This document shows positions 54,909-63,841 of a stretch of 64,000 bases of DNA, piece after piece. Where the stretch lies: positions 62,001 to 126,000 of the forward strand of contig JBLNCI010000013.1 of NCBI GenBank assembly GCA_050260515.1, in the 5' to 3' direction. A program made the translations under genes and the position numbers. The stretch comes from DATJIG01 sp050260515. GTDB taxonomy: Bacteria > Pseudomonadota > Alphaproteobacteria > SMXQ01. Below the pieces are notes generated by a model. That model did no database searches. It was not told the origin of the DNA and saw only the letters and a program-made list of their open reading frames with translations. Positions within the stretch are counted from its first letter, which is position 1, and the number at the start of each line of letters is the position of its first letter.

Positions 54909-56686
54909 GCCGCCCTCAGGTCGATCCAGAAGCGCGCCCCTTCGCCTTCCCGCGATTCGACGCTGACCGCGCCGCCCATGCGCTCGACCCCGGTCTTGAC
55001 GATGGCGAGCCCGATTCCGGTGCCGGGAAACGCCTCCTGGCCGTGCAGGCGCTCGAACACCGTGAAGATGCGATCGAGGTGCTCGGGGGCGATGCCGATC
55101 CCGGTATCCTCGACGCACAGGCGTGCGCGGCCGTGAACGCAGGTGCCGCGGATGCGGACGACCGCGTGCTTGTCCGGCTGGTGGAACTTCACCGCGTTGG
55201 TGAGCAGATTGAGGACGACCTGGCCGAGGACCACGGGCTCGGCGACCACTTCGGGCAGCGGCTCCTCGATGGCGATCTCGACGGCCGCCGGATCGGGCGT
55301 GCCGGCGCGGGCGTCCTCCGCCGCGGCGCGGACGATCGGCGCGGGATCGACCGGGCGCAGCCTGATCTGCGCACGCTGCAGGCGGCTGTAGGTGAGAAGA
55401 TCGCCGATCAGTCGCTCCATGCGCTCGGCGGCGGCGACGATCCGGCCGATGTAGCGGCGGGCCTCGGGACCGAGCTTCTCGCCATAGTCGTCGAGCAGGA
55501 TTCGGGCGAAGCCTTCCATCCCGCGCAGCGGCGCGCGCAGATCGTGGCTGACGGTGTACGCGAACGCCTCGAGCTGCTCGTTCGCGGACGTGAGCTCCGC
55601 GGTGCGTTGCGCCACCTGGGCGTCGAGCGTGTCGGCGAGCCGACGCAGATCCTCCTCGGCGCGCTTGCGCTCGGTGACGTCGAGCATGGCGGCATTGACG
55701 CCCGTCACCCGCCCGTGCCGATCGCGCACCGGCCAATACGAGGCGAGGTACTCACGCGCGAGATCACCGGCCGCGGGCGCGGGGCAGTGGAGGGCGTTGT
55801 CGAGCAGCGGCTCGCCGTTTTCGAGAACCCGGCGGTAGACCGGCTCGACCTCGTCGGCGACCTCGGGCAGCGCCTCGCGCAGCGGGAGCCCGACCATCGC
55901 CGAGACAGTGCGTCCGTACATCCGCGCGAGTCGGCGATTGACGGCGACGAACCGCAGATCGCGGTCGAGATACGCAAGCCCGATCGGCGCGGTGTCGTAG
56001 GTCGCGCGCAGCTCGGAGATGCGGGCGTCGAGTTGCGACGCCGTCTCGGCGAGCCTCGTCTCGGTCTGCTGTCCGCGCCGCAGCAGTCTCAGCGCCGTCA
56101 CCGCGCCGGCAAAGACCGCCATGACGACGGCGACGATCGCGCCGAGGACCACCAGCCGCTGGCGTTCCACGTACGATCCCTCGCGGACCCTCAGCAGCCG
56201 CCGCTCCTCGGCCCCGAACGCCGCGGTTTCCGAGCGTATCTCGTCCATGCCGACGCCGGCCCCAACGAGGGCCGCCGCGCGGCCGCGCTCGCCCCGTTCG
56301 GTCAGGGCGAGGCTGTCGGCGAGGATGCGCATTCGTTGGGAGAGCAGAGCCTCGATGGCCGCAAGCCGCTCCTGCTGACGGGGATTGTCGGCGATCAGGT
56401 GACGGAGGTCGGCAACGTCCCGTGGCAGTTCGGCGGCCGCGCGCCGATACGACTGCAGGTGTTGCGTGTCCCCGGTCAGCAGATAGCCGCGATACCCGAT
56501 CTCCGCGTCCTCGGCGTTCAGCAGCACCTCGTCGGACCGGGCGATGACCTCGTAGGTGTGGGTCACCAATGCGCTCGCGTCGTCCATCCGCGCGAGCGCC
56601 CACAGCAGGGCCGCGGCGGCAATGCCAAGGAGAACGAACGATCCGAGAACGACGACGGAGACGGCGCGAGGCGAACGGGTCCACAT
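54905..56686 (-). CDS. CHASE3-PAS membrane histidine kinase
   Basis: The 593-residue protein has two membrane helices (about 10-33 and 180-203) around a CHASE3-like extracytoplasmic domain (GYRGYLLTGD), a PAS domain (about 225-340), a HisKA domain with the phospho-His in AYTVSHDLRAPLRGMEGF, and HATPase with LTNAVKFHQ, EDTGIGIAPEH and GTGIGLAIVK. The two downstream receivers and relay kinase lie in the same operon. Signal unknown. Confidence 0.93.
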   Translation of the reverse strand: MWTRSPRAVSVVVLGSFVLLGIAAAALLWALARMDDASALVTHTYEVIARSDEVLLNAEDAEIGYRGYLLTGDTQHLQSYRRAAAELPRDVADLRHLIADNPRQQERLAAIEALLSQRMRILADSLALTERGERGRAAALVGAGVGMDEIRSETAAFGAEERRLLRVREGSYVERQRLVVLGAIVAVVMAVFAGAVTALRLLRRGQQTETRLAETASQLDARISELRATYDTAPIGLAYLDRDLRFVAVNRRLARMYGRTVSAMVGLPLREALPEVADEVEPVYRRVLENGEPLLDNALHCPAPAAGDLAREYLASYWPVRDRHGRVTGVNAAMLDVTERKRAEEDLRRLADTLDAQVAQRTAELTSANEQLEAFAYTVSHDLRAPLRGMEGFARILLDDYGEKLGPEARRYIGRIVAAAERMERLIGDLLTYSRLQRAQIRLRPVDPAPIVRAAAEDARAGTPDPAAVEIAIEEPLPEVVAEPVVLGQVVLNLLTNAVKFHQPDKHAVVRIRGTCVHGRARLCVEDTGIGIAPEHLDRIFTVFERLHGQEAFPGTGIGLAIVKTGVERMGGAVSVESREGEGARFWIDLRAA

Positions 56687-56881
56687 GCGCGAATTCTAGC
56701 GGCGTCGCGCGCGCCGATGCGCGGCCAAGCGGCGGACCAGCTTCGCTGATTCGGTTTTTGATTCACGGTGCGCGCCACGCCGAACGCGCGTCACGCGGGA
56801 GTCCCGTTTATCGTCCTCAAAAGCCCACACCGGCGCCGGCGTCCCGCCTGCGCGCGACGCTCGCGTCCGATCAGACGGCGC

Positions 56882-57865
56882 TCACGGCCAGTGCCAGGCG
56901 AGGATTGCGCGCCACGCGTCGGGGAACTGCACCCAGCCGTTGACGATCTCCGACGAGGTCGCGAGCAGCAGCGCGCCCATGAACGACACCAGGATGCCGA
57001 TGATGGCGCGGGCGTCGAACACCTCGTAATCGCGGTTGAGGAACCACGCGAACAGCATCCGGAAGATCACCGAGAGCTGCTGGATCGGCTGCACGATCGT
57101 GACGGGCGCGATGCCGAGCGCGAGGTAGCGGAAGAACTGCGACAGCCACACCGCGACCCCCGAGATCGCGAACCACTTCGCCGCCGTGCGGTCCGTCGAC
57201 AGCGCGAGCCGCAACTGATCGGGACGCACCGCGAGGAAGATCAGCACCACCGCCGTCGACGCCGCGTAGGACACGAACCCGCCGAGCACGCCGGCGCCGA
57301 GACCGCCCATGCCCTTGAGCCCGGCGCTCACCAGCACCGGGCTGAAGCCGTAGCCGCACGCCGCGAGCACCGCCGAGAAGCTGCCGTCGACCATGTTGGG
57401 CTTGAAGCCCGACGGTCCCTCCGCCTTCTTCGGCGCGCCCTTGCGGGTGTAGAGAATGATCGCCGGGCCCGACAGCGTCATGGCGATGCCGAGGATCTTG
57501 AGCGGCGTCAGCACCTCGCCGAGGAAGATCATCGCGCTGGTGAGCGCCACGACGAGCTGGATCTGGGTGAAGCTGCCGGCGAGGTTCGAGCCCATCGCCC
57601 GCACCGCGCGGTAGTTCCAGTAGCGGCCCCACACGAAGTGCAGGACGCCGGCGAGCCCGAGCGTCGTCCACTGGAACAGCGTGATCCGGCCGATGTCGCC
57701 GAGGTAGCCCATCAGGAACGCCGGGATGACGAACAGCGGCAGCCCGAGCGGCACCGTGATCGCCAGCGCCTGGCCGACGCTGCCCGAGAGCACGCCGCGG
57801 CGCACGCTCACGTTGTTGAAGCCGAAGGTGGCGGCGGAAAGGATCGCGAGGAGCGCGCCGAGCAT
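56882..57865 (-). CDS. EamA/DMT family transporter
   Basis: The 327-residue membrane protein has about ten hydrophobic helices in two repeats, the arrangement of drug/metabolite transporters. The substrate cannot be inferred. It is 66 bases downstream of an amidohydrolase gene in the same direction, so it may move the substrate or product of that enzyme. Confidence 0.82.
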   Translation of the reverse strand: MLGALLAILSAATFGFNNVSVRRGVLSGSVGQALAITVPLGLPLFVIPAFLMGYLGDIGRITLFQWTTLGLAGVLHFVWGRYWNYRAVRAMGSNLAGSFTQIQLVVALTSAMIFLGEVLTPLKILGIAMTLSGPAIILYTRKGAPKKAEGPSGFKPNMVDGSFSAVLAACGYGFSPVLVSAGLKGMGGLGAGVLGGFVSYAASTAVVLIFLAVRPDQLRLALSTDRTAAKWFAISGVAVWLSQFFRYLALGIAPVTIVQPIQQLSVIFRMLFAWFLNRDYEVFDARAIIGILVSFMGALLLATSSEIVNGWVQFPDAWRAILAWHWP

Positions 57866-57931
57866 GCTGTCCGAAAGGGATGGAGGATGGAGGCCGCGCG
57901 GACCGGCGTCGCCGGCCCGCGCGGCAGAGGA

Positions 57932-58984
57932 TCAGAGGCCGTAGAAATCCTTGGCGTTCTGATAGAGGAGCTTGCGCTTCACCTCCGCCGAGAGCTTGGG
58001 ATGGCGGCGGATGCCCTGGATGTTGTGGGGCCACTCGCTGTCCCAGTGCGGGATGTCGCTCGCGAACACGAAGTGGTCGGCGCCGGCGAACTCGATGGTG
58101 TCGACGAGGAAGGTCTCGTCGGCCTCGATGCTCATCTTGATCGTCGACTTGCGGAACACGTCGCTCGGGCGCTCGGCAAGGGCCGGCATCTCGCGGCGGC
58201 GCAGATGCCAGTGCTCGTCGAGGCGATCGAGGTAGTACGGCAGCCACGTGACGCCGATCTCGAGGAAGGCGAGCTTGAGGTCGGGGAAGCGCACCGGCAC
58301 GCCCTGGCACATCACGCTGGTGAACTGCATGATGAGCGCCGCCGGGAACGCGTAGGCGTGGATCTCGGCGAAGGTGCGCAGCCGGTCGGCGCCCACTTCA
58401 TGGGCCCAATGGCGCGTGCCGTGGATGCAGATCTGCGCCTTCCTGCGCTGAGCCGCCTCGTAGATCGGGTCGTAGAACGAATCGCCGAGCGCGAACGGCA
58501 GGCCCGTGGTCGCGACCTCGAATGCGGTGATGCCGAGCTCGTCGACCGCGTGCTCGAGTTCGCGCACCGCGGCCTTCGGGTCCTTCATCGGCAGCACGCC
58601 GACCGGCTTCAGGCGGTTGGTCGAGAACTCCTTGCCGAACAGGGTGTTCGCGGCGCGGCACACGGCGATCGCGAAGTCGGTCTCCTGGAGCTTCGGCGTC
58701 GAGTGGACGCCGGTCGGGAACAGCACCGCCGTCTCGAGGTTGTGCTCGTCCATCGCCTTGAGCCAGATCTCGCGCTGCACGTCCGGCGTCATCTCGCGGG
58801 CGTAGTTGGCGGGATAGCCGATGGTCTCGAAAAGCTGCGTGTCCCATGGCTGGTCGCCCGGCCAGATCGGCGTCTTGCGATCCTTCCACGGCTCGGGGAG
58901 GTAGCGTCGCACGTCGGCGACGCGCTCCATGATGTGGCCATCGGCGTCGATGGCGGGAATGTCGGCGGTTGCGGTCTGGGCCAT
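57932..58984 (-). CDS. Amidohydrolase-family enzyme (ACMSD-like TIM barrel)
   Basis: The 350-residue protein has IDADGHIMERVADVRRYLPE at the start (metal His in the DGH motif), further His in CIHGTRHWAHE, and FASDIPHWDSEWP with the conserved Asp. No signal peptide: cytoplasmic. The subfamily includes aromatic-acid decarboxylases and hydrolases. The substrate is unknown. It follows the binding-protein gene by 48 bases. Confidence 0.83.
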   Translation of the reverse strand: MAQTATADIPAIDADGHIMERVADVRRYLPEPWKDRKTPIWPGDQPWDTQLFETIGYPANYAREMTPDVQREIWLKAMDEHNLETAVLFPTGVHSTPKLQETDFAIAVCRAANTLFGKEFSTNRLKPVGVLPMKDPKAAVRELEHAVDELGITAFEVATTGLPFALGDSFYDPIYEAAQRRKAQICIHGTRHWAHEVGADRLRTFAEIHAYAFPAALIMQFTSVMCQGVPVRFPDLKLAFLEIGVTWLPYYLDRLDEHWHLRRREMPALAERPSDVFRKSTIKMSIEADETFLVDTIEFAGADHFVFASDIPHWDSEWPHNIQGIRRHPKLSAEVKRKLLYQNAKDFYGL

Positions 58985-59032
58985 GAACTCCTTCTCCTGA
59001 AAACGCTTACGCGCGCTGAATGTTTCCGTCCG

Positions 59033-60067
59033 TCAGCCGCCGACGCGCAGCGCGTCCTGCGCCGCCTTCACGATGCTGGGCGGCGACGTGTAGAGCCTCT
59101 CGAGCAGCGCCTGCACCGCGGGGCCGTCCATCGGGTCGATGTCGATGGCCTCCTTGTTCGCCTCGGCGACGAACTGCGGATCCTTCATCGTCGCCATGAA
59201 CGCATCCTGGAGCGCCTTGAGACGCGCCGGATTGACGCCCGGCGTCGTCATGTACGGGCGACCCGCCTGCTGGGGCGCGAGGATGAGCTCGAGCGCCTGC
59301 TTCTGCTGCTCGTTGGCGAAGTCCATCACCAGCGGCACGTCGGGGAGCTCGGGGTCCTTGGCCAGCGCGATCTGGACGAGGATGTTGACCTTGTGGTCGC
59401 GCAGCCAGTCGGGCTTGGTCGCCTTGAGCGACGAGTACGACGTGCCCATGTAGCCGACCGCCTCGCCGCGCTCGAGCGCGAGATAGTTCTCGGTCGAGCC
59501 CTGGTAACCGGAGACGATCTTGAGCTTCGCGCCGACGATGTTCTTGAGGATGTTCGCGAACACGAACGAGTCGCTCGCCGGAGCGGCGGCGGCGACCACG
59601 ACCTCGCGGGTGAGCAGATCCTCGAATTTCGTGATGCCGCTGGTCGCCCACACGATGGCGATCGACACCGTCGAGTTCATGCTGCCCACCCATCCGAACT
59701 TCAGCGCATCGAACTGGGTCTGCTCCTTCTCGGTGGTGCCGAGCAGCGGCGCGAGCGGCACCGAGCGGTTGATCGCGCCCATCGTCAGCCCGTCCTTGGC
59801 CGCGACGTTGTAGACGTAGTTCGCGGCGCGGATGCTGCCGGCGCCGAGCATGTTCTGCGGCACGATCGTCGGCTCGCCGGGAATGTGGCGCGCCATGTGG
59901 CGGCCGAGCAGACGCGCATGCACGTCGTAGCCCGAGCCCGCCGGGTAGCCGATGATGAACTTGAGCTGCTTGCCCTTGTAGAAGTCGGACACCGCGTCGG
60001 CGTGGGCGCCGGTGGTGAGCAGGAGCCCCGCCAGCACGGAGGCGGCGGTCGCACGGATTCGATTCAT
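59033..60067 (-). CDS. Bug/TctC-type tripartite tricarboxylate transporter binding protein
   Basis: The 344-residue periplasmic protein has a signal peptide (cleavage after AHA near 23), then DFYKGKQLKFIIGYPAGSGYD, the TctC family start. It captures carboxylates or aromatic acids for TctAB-type transporters, none of which are in this window, so it may serve a remote permease or signalling. It lies divergent from the two Tat hydrolases and upstream of the amidohydrolase. Confidence 0.88.
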   Translation of the reverse strand: MNRIRATAASVLAGLLLTTGAHADAVSDFYKGKQLKFIIGYPAGSGYDVHARLLGRHMARHIPGEPTIVPQNMLGAGSIRAANYVYNVAAKDGLTMGAINRSVPLAPLLGTTEKEQTQFDALKFGWVGSMNSTVSIAIVWATSGITKFEDLLTREVVVAAAAPASDSFVFANILKNIVGAKLKIVSGYQGSTENYLALERGEAVGYMGTSYSSLKATKPDWLRDHKVNILVQIALAKDPELPDVPLVMDFANEQQKQALELILAPQQAGRPYMTTPGVNPARLKALQDAFMATMKDPQFVAEANKEAIDIDPMDGPAVQALLERLYTSPPSIVKAAQDALRVGG

Positions 60068-60244
60068 GGCGGGCTCCCCGACGGACTTGGGCGCTGAGCG
60101 CCTCGTCTTCGCGCTGCAAGCTATACCACGGCAGGACGGGCGGCAAATCCGGGGGGCTCGCGTTTTTGAAACGCCGCGCGTGGACAGCCCGTCGGCCGGC
60201 CGACTAGGATGACCGCCAAGCAGAAGAACAGAACCGGAGGCATC

Positions 60245-61321
60245 ATGACGCGCGAGACCGCGGGCGAATCCCACCGCCATTCCGGCGGACACCACGGCGA
60301 CTGCTGCGCGGCCACGCGCCGGAGCTTCCTCAAGACCACCGCCCTGATCACCGGGGCGGCCCTCCTGCCCGGCACTGCGCTCGGTCAGTCGGCGCCGGCG
60401 CGCCGGCGCATCGACACCCACTTCCACTTCTATCCGAAGGAGCTCGGCAGCGAGCTCGGCTCCGGCATCGCCGCCCGGTGGTCACCCCAGGTCGCGCTCG
60501 ACGAGATGGACAGGAACGGGATCGCCTCGGCGGTGCTGTCGGTGTCGTCGGCGCCCGAGGCATGGTGGCGGCTCGACGCCCAGCAGCTCCGCGGCAAGGT
60601 CCGCACGCTCAACGACTTCGCCGCGCAGATGGTGCGCGACAACCCGAAGCGCTTCGGCCTGTTCGCGTTCCTGTCGATGGCCGACGTCGACGGGACGCTG
60701 AAGGACATCGAGTACGCGTTCGACATGCTGAAGGCCGACGGCGTCGGCATTCCGACGAGCTACGGCGACAAGTGGCCGGGCGATCCCGCGTTCGCGCCGA
60801 TCTTCGACGAGCTCAACCGCCGCAAGGCGGTGGTCTACTTCCATCCCAACGCGCCGTTCTGCTGCGCGGGAACGATGGTCCCCAACGTGCAGGTGTCGTG
60901 GGCCGAGTACCCGCACGACACCACGCGGGCGATCCTGAGCCTGCTGTTCAACGGCGGGTTCGTGAAGCACCGCGACATCAAGTTCCTGTTCTCCCACGGC
61001 GGCGGCACCATTCCGATGCTCGCCGGCCGCATCGACTGGCTGTCGAAGGGCGTGAAGGACCGCGCCGCGGTGGCGCCCGCCGGGATCGAGGCCGAGTTCC
61101 GCCGCCTCCACTACGACACCGCGAGCGCGTTCTATCCGTCGTCGATGGCGGCGCTGCTCAAGATCGTACCGGTGTCGCAGGTGGTCTACGGCAGCGACTA
61201 CCCGTACGTCACCGAGGCGGCGACCATCGAGGGGCTCGCCAAGTCGGGCCTCAGCGCCGCCGACATGCGGGCAATCGAAATGGACAACGCGCTGCGGCTC
61301 GTGCCGCGGCTCAAGGCATAG
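60245..61321 (+). CDS. Tat-exported amidohydrolase, first of tandem pair
   Basis: The 358-residue protein has an N-terminal extension rich in His (residues 8-17) with a Cys-Cys pair, then the twin-arginine motif RRSFLKT and a hydrophobic segment ending near residue 45. The catalytic domain has the metal His pair RIDTHFHFYP, YFHPNAPFCC, FSHGGGTIPMLAGRI and the Asp in VYGSDYPYV. ACMSD-like family, probably folded with metal before export. ATG 60245 has GGAGG at 60236-60240. Substrate unknown. Confidence 0.88.
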   Translation: MTRETAGESHRHSGGHHGDCCAATRRSFLKTTALITGAALLPGTALGQSAPARRRIDTHFHFYPKELGSELGSGIAARWSPQVALDEMDRNGIASAVLSVSSAPEAWWRLDAQQLRGKVRTLNDFAAQMVRDNPKRFGLFAFLSMADVDGTLKDIEYAFDMLKADGVGIPTSYGDKWPGDPAFAPIFDELNRRKAVVYFHPNAPFCCAGTMVPNVQVSWAEYPHDTTRAILSLLFNGGFVKHRDIKFLFSHGGGTIPMLAGRIDWLSKGVKDRAAVAPAGIEAEFRRLHYDTASAFYPSSMAALLKIVPVSQVVYGSDYPYVTEAATIEGLAKSGLSAADMRAIEMDNALRLVPRLKA

Positions 61322-61424
61322 CCAGGGCACCGCTCAGGCATAACGGATTTGGGACGACGGCAACGCCTGGAAGCCACCACACCACAAGCGCGGGTCAACC
61401 GCGCGGTCACACCATAGGGGCACC

Positions 61425-62528
61425 ATGACTCACGACACCTTGCACCGGCATACCCACGTCCACGATCACACGCACGACGGCTGTTGCAGCCACTCGCGCC
61501 GCGACTTCCTGCGCACCACCGCGCTCGTCACCGGCGGCGCGCTGCTCTCGGCGGCGGCGCTGCCGCTCCACACGGCGGCGGCCGCCACCGCGACCGGCAC
61601 GCTCGCCGGCCAGCGCATCGACACGCACTTCCACATCTACCCGCCGGCGCTCGGCAAGGAGCTCGGCGGGCGCGTCGCCGGCCAGTGGTCGCCGCAGGTG
61701 GCGCTCGACCAGCTCGACCAGAACGGCATCGCGACCGGCATCTTCTCGGTCTCGTCGGTGCCCGAGGAGTGGTGGCGGCGCGACAAGGAGTGGCTGCGCA
61801 AGACGACGCGCACGATCAACGACTACGGCGCGCAGCTCGTCCGCGACAAGCCGAACCGCTTCGGCCTGTTCGGGTTCCTGTCGATGGCCGACGTCGACGG
61901 CACGCTCAAGGAGATCGAGTACGTCTTCGACACCCTCAAGGCGGACGGCGTCGGCATCGCCACGAGCTACGGCGACAAGTGGCCGGGCAATCCGGCGTTC
62001 GCGCCGATCTTCGACGAGCTCAACCGCCGCAAGGCGGTGGTCTACTTCCACCCCAATGCGCCGTTCTGCTGCGCCGACATCAACGAGCCGGTCGGAACGT
62101 CGTGGATCGAGTATCCGCACGACACCAGCCGCGCGATCCTGAGCCTGCTGTTCAACGGCTCGCTCGCCAGGCACCGAGACATCAAGTTCCTGTTCTCGCA
62201 CGGCGGCGGCACCATCCCGATGCTCGCCGGGCGCATCGCGAGCTCGTCGTCGCGGGTGAAGAACCTGAAGGAGGTCGCGCCCGACGGCGTCATCGCGGAG
62301 TTCAAGAAGCTCCACTACGACACCGCCAACGCGACGACGGCGCCGACGATCGCGGCGCTGACCAAGCTCGTTCCGCTGCAGCAGATCGTCTACGGCAGCG
62401 ACTATCCCTACTACACCGAGGAAGAGAACGTGCACGGCCTCGAGACCGTCGGTCTCGGCAAGGCCCAGCTCACGGCGATCTACCGCGACAACGCGCTCAA
62501 GCTGTTGCCGCGGCTGAAGAAGGCCTGA
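61425..62528 (+). CDS. Tat-exported amidohydrolase, second of tandem pair
   Basis: The 367-residue paralogue of the preceding gene has an even richer His leader (HRHTHVHDHTHDGCC), then RRDFLRTTALVTGG, the Tat motif and membrane segment. Its catalytic core keeps RIDTHFHIYP, YFHPNAPFCC, FSHGGGTIPML and VYGSDYPYY. The paralogues are clearly homologous over the full length, so this is a recent tandem duplication. The His/Cys leader may bind metal before or during export. Confidence 0.9.
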   Translation: MTHDTLHRHTHVHDHTHDGCCSHSRRDFLRTTALVTGGALLSAAALPLHTAAAATATGTLAGQRIDTHFHIYPPALGKELGGRVAGQWSPQVALDQLDQNGIATGIFSVSSVPEEWWRRDKEWLRKTTRTINDYGAQLVRDKPNRFGLFGFLSMADVDGTLKEIEYVFDTLKADGVGIATSYGDKWPGNPAFAPIFDELNRRKAVVYFHPNAPFCCADINEPVGTSWIEYPHDTSRAILSLLFNGSLARHRDIKFLFSHGGGTIPMLAGRIASSSSRVKNLKEVAPDGVIAEFKKLHYDTANATTAPTIAALTKLVPLQQIVYGSDYPYYTEEENVHGLETVGLGKAQLTAIYRDNALKLLPRLKKA

Positions 62529-62598
62529 GGACACGCGCGGTCGCGCGGCGGCCTCACGGGTCGCGCGGCCGCGCCCATGTCTCACGCGCCGTTACGCG

Positions 62599-63003
62599 TC
62601 ACGCCGGCTTGAACGTGAGCGCGACGCCGTTGATGCAGTAGCGCTGATAGGTCGGCGGCGGGCCGTCCTCGAAGACGTGGCCGAGATGGCTGCCGCAGGT
62701 CCCGCAATGCACCTCGACCCGCTCCATGCCGTAGCTGCGGTCGACGCTGGTCTCCACCGCGCCGGGCACCGGCGTGTTGAAGCTCGGCCAGCCGGTCCCG
62801 CTCTCGAACTTGGTCGTCGACCGGAACAGGGGCTCGCCGCAGCCGGCGCAGGCGAACTCGCCGGCGCGCTTCTCGGCGAGCAGCGCGCAGCTCCCCGGCG
62901 CCTCGGTGCCGTGGCCGCGCATCACGGCGTACTGCTCCGGGGTCAGGATCTTCCGCCACTCGGCGTCGCTGCGGGTGACCCGGTAGGTCTTGGCGTCGGC
63001 CAT
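62599..63003 (-). CDS. msrB: Peptide methionine (R)-S-oxide reductase
   Basis: MsrB reduces methionine-R-sulphoxide. The 134-residue product has two zinc Cys pairs (CAGCGEPLF and CGTCGSHLGH) and the catalytic Cys in RYCINGVALTF. No signal peptide, so cytoplasmic. It starts 9 bases before the end of the bacterioferritin gene in the same direction and is likely part of an oxidative-stress group. Confidence 0.96.
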   Translation of the reverse strand: MADAKTYRVTRSDAEWRKILTPEQYAVMRGHGTEAPGSCALLAEKRAGEFACAGCGEPLFRSTTKFESGTGWPSFNTPVPGAVETSVDRSYGMERVEVHCGTCGSHLGHVFEDGPPPTYQRYCINGVALTFKPA

Positions 63004-63012
63004 CGCCGGCTC

Positions 63013-63480
63013 CTACGACGCCTGGGACTGGCTGTAGTTCTGGAGCCCCATCTGCTCGATGAGATGGAGCTGCGTCTCGATCCAGTCGAGGTGCTTCTCC
63101 TCGCCCTCGAGGATGTCGGTGAGCATGTCGCGGGTGACGTAGTCGCCCTTGCCCTCGGTGAAGGCGATCGCCTCGCGAAGGAGCGGGATCGCGTTGCGCT
63201 CCTGCATCTCGTCGGCGCGCAGGATCTCGACGAGATTCTCGCCGATCCGCAGCTTGCCGAGCTCCTGCAGGTTGGGCAGTCCCTCGAGGAACAGGATGCG
63301 CTTGATCAGCTCATCCGCGTCCTTCATCTCGTCGATCGACTGCTTGTACTCGTACTCGGCGAGCTTCCCGAACCCCCACTGCGCCAGCATGCGGGAGTGG
63401 AGGAAGTACTGGTTGATGGTGGTGAGCTCGTTGGTGAGGATGCGGTTGAGGTAACCGATGACCTCCCTGTCGCCCTTCAT
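63013..63480 (-). CDS. bfr: Bacterioferritin
   Basis: The 155-residue ferritin-like protein stores iron and detoxifies it with peroxide. Ferroxidase residues Glu18, Glu51, Glu94, Glu127 and His130 and the haem-binding Met52 are all present. At position 54 there is Asp instead of the usual His, within EMKDADELI. Length is normal. Bfd gene 72 bases upstream suggests haem/iron release by a partner ferredoxin. Confidence 0.95.
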   Translation of the reverse strand: MKGDREVIGYLNRILTNELTTINQYFLHSRMLAQWGFGKLAEYEYKQSIDEMKDADELIKRILFLEGLPNLQELGKLRIGENLVEILRADEMQERNAIPLLREAIAFTEGKGDYVTRDMLTDILEGEEKHLDWIETQLHLIEQMGLQNYSQSQAS

Positions 63481-63552
63481 GCGCCTGCTCCTGCCGCAAT
63501 CGTCGGATCGGGGACGCCGAGCCTTGCCCGGGCGGCGACGCGCGTAAAGTTT

Positions 63553-63759
63553 CTAAATTGAGGCGTGCGCCGCGGGCGCGTCGCCGTCGGCATCCTTGCC
63601 GCGGCGGTCATGGTACATGCGCAGCACGTCGGGCACGCACTTACCGCAGCGCGGCTGTTCCCCGAGCCGGCGATAGACCTCTGCGAGCGTGGCCGGGCCG
63701 CCGTCGACCGCCTCGGACACGCACTTCTCGTTGTACCCGTGACACACGCACACGAACAT
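63553..63759 (-). CDS. bfd: Bacterioferritin-associated ferredoxin
   Basis: The 68-residue product begins MFVCVCHGYNEKCVSEAV and later has RCGKCVPDV; the four cysteines (Cys-x-Cys and Cys-x2-Cys) bind a 2Fe-2S cluster. Bfd transfers electrons to release iron from Bfr. ATG 63759 is chosen because earlier frames add residues without family match. A Fur-like box lies 64 bases upstream, so iron limitation should raise it. Confidence 0.9.
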   Translation of the reverse strand: MFVCVCHGYNEKCVSEAVDGGPATLAEVYRRLGEQPRCGKCVPDVLRMYHDRRGKDADGDAPAAHASI

Positions 63760-63822
63760 CCGCTTCCTCGACCGCCGTTGAACGCCGACCAACGCGGAAA
63801 ACATAGGCGACCGGCGTTCAAT

Positions 63823-63841
63823 TGAGAATGATTATCATTCG
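63823..63841. promoter_or_regulatory. Fur-like box upstream of bfd
   Basis: TGAGAATGATTATCATTCG matches the Fur consensus GATAATGATAATCATTATC at most positions and is nearly palindromic. It lies within the promoter region of bfd. In rhizobia-type bacteria the related Irr or Mur may bind instead. Confidence 0.6.

Noticed and set aside
56768..60097. A 1109-residue plus-strand frame over the EamA, amidohydrolase and Bug genes
   Set aside because: Antisense shadow with His/Arg/Asp-rich composition; three proper genes with signal peptides or metal motifs occupy the other strand.
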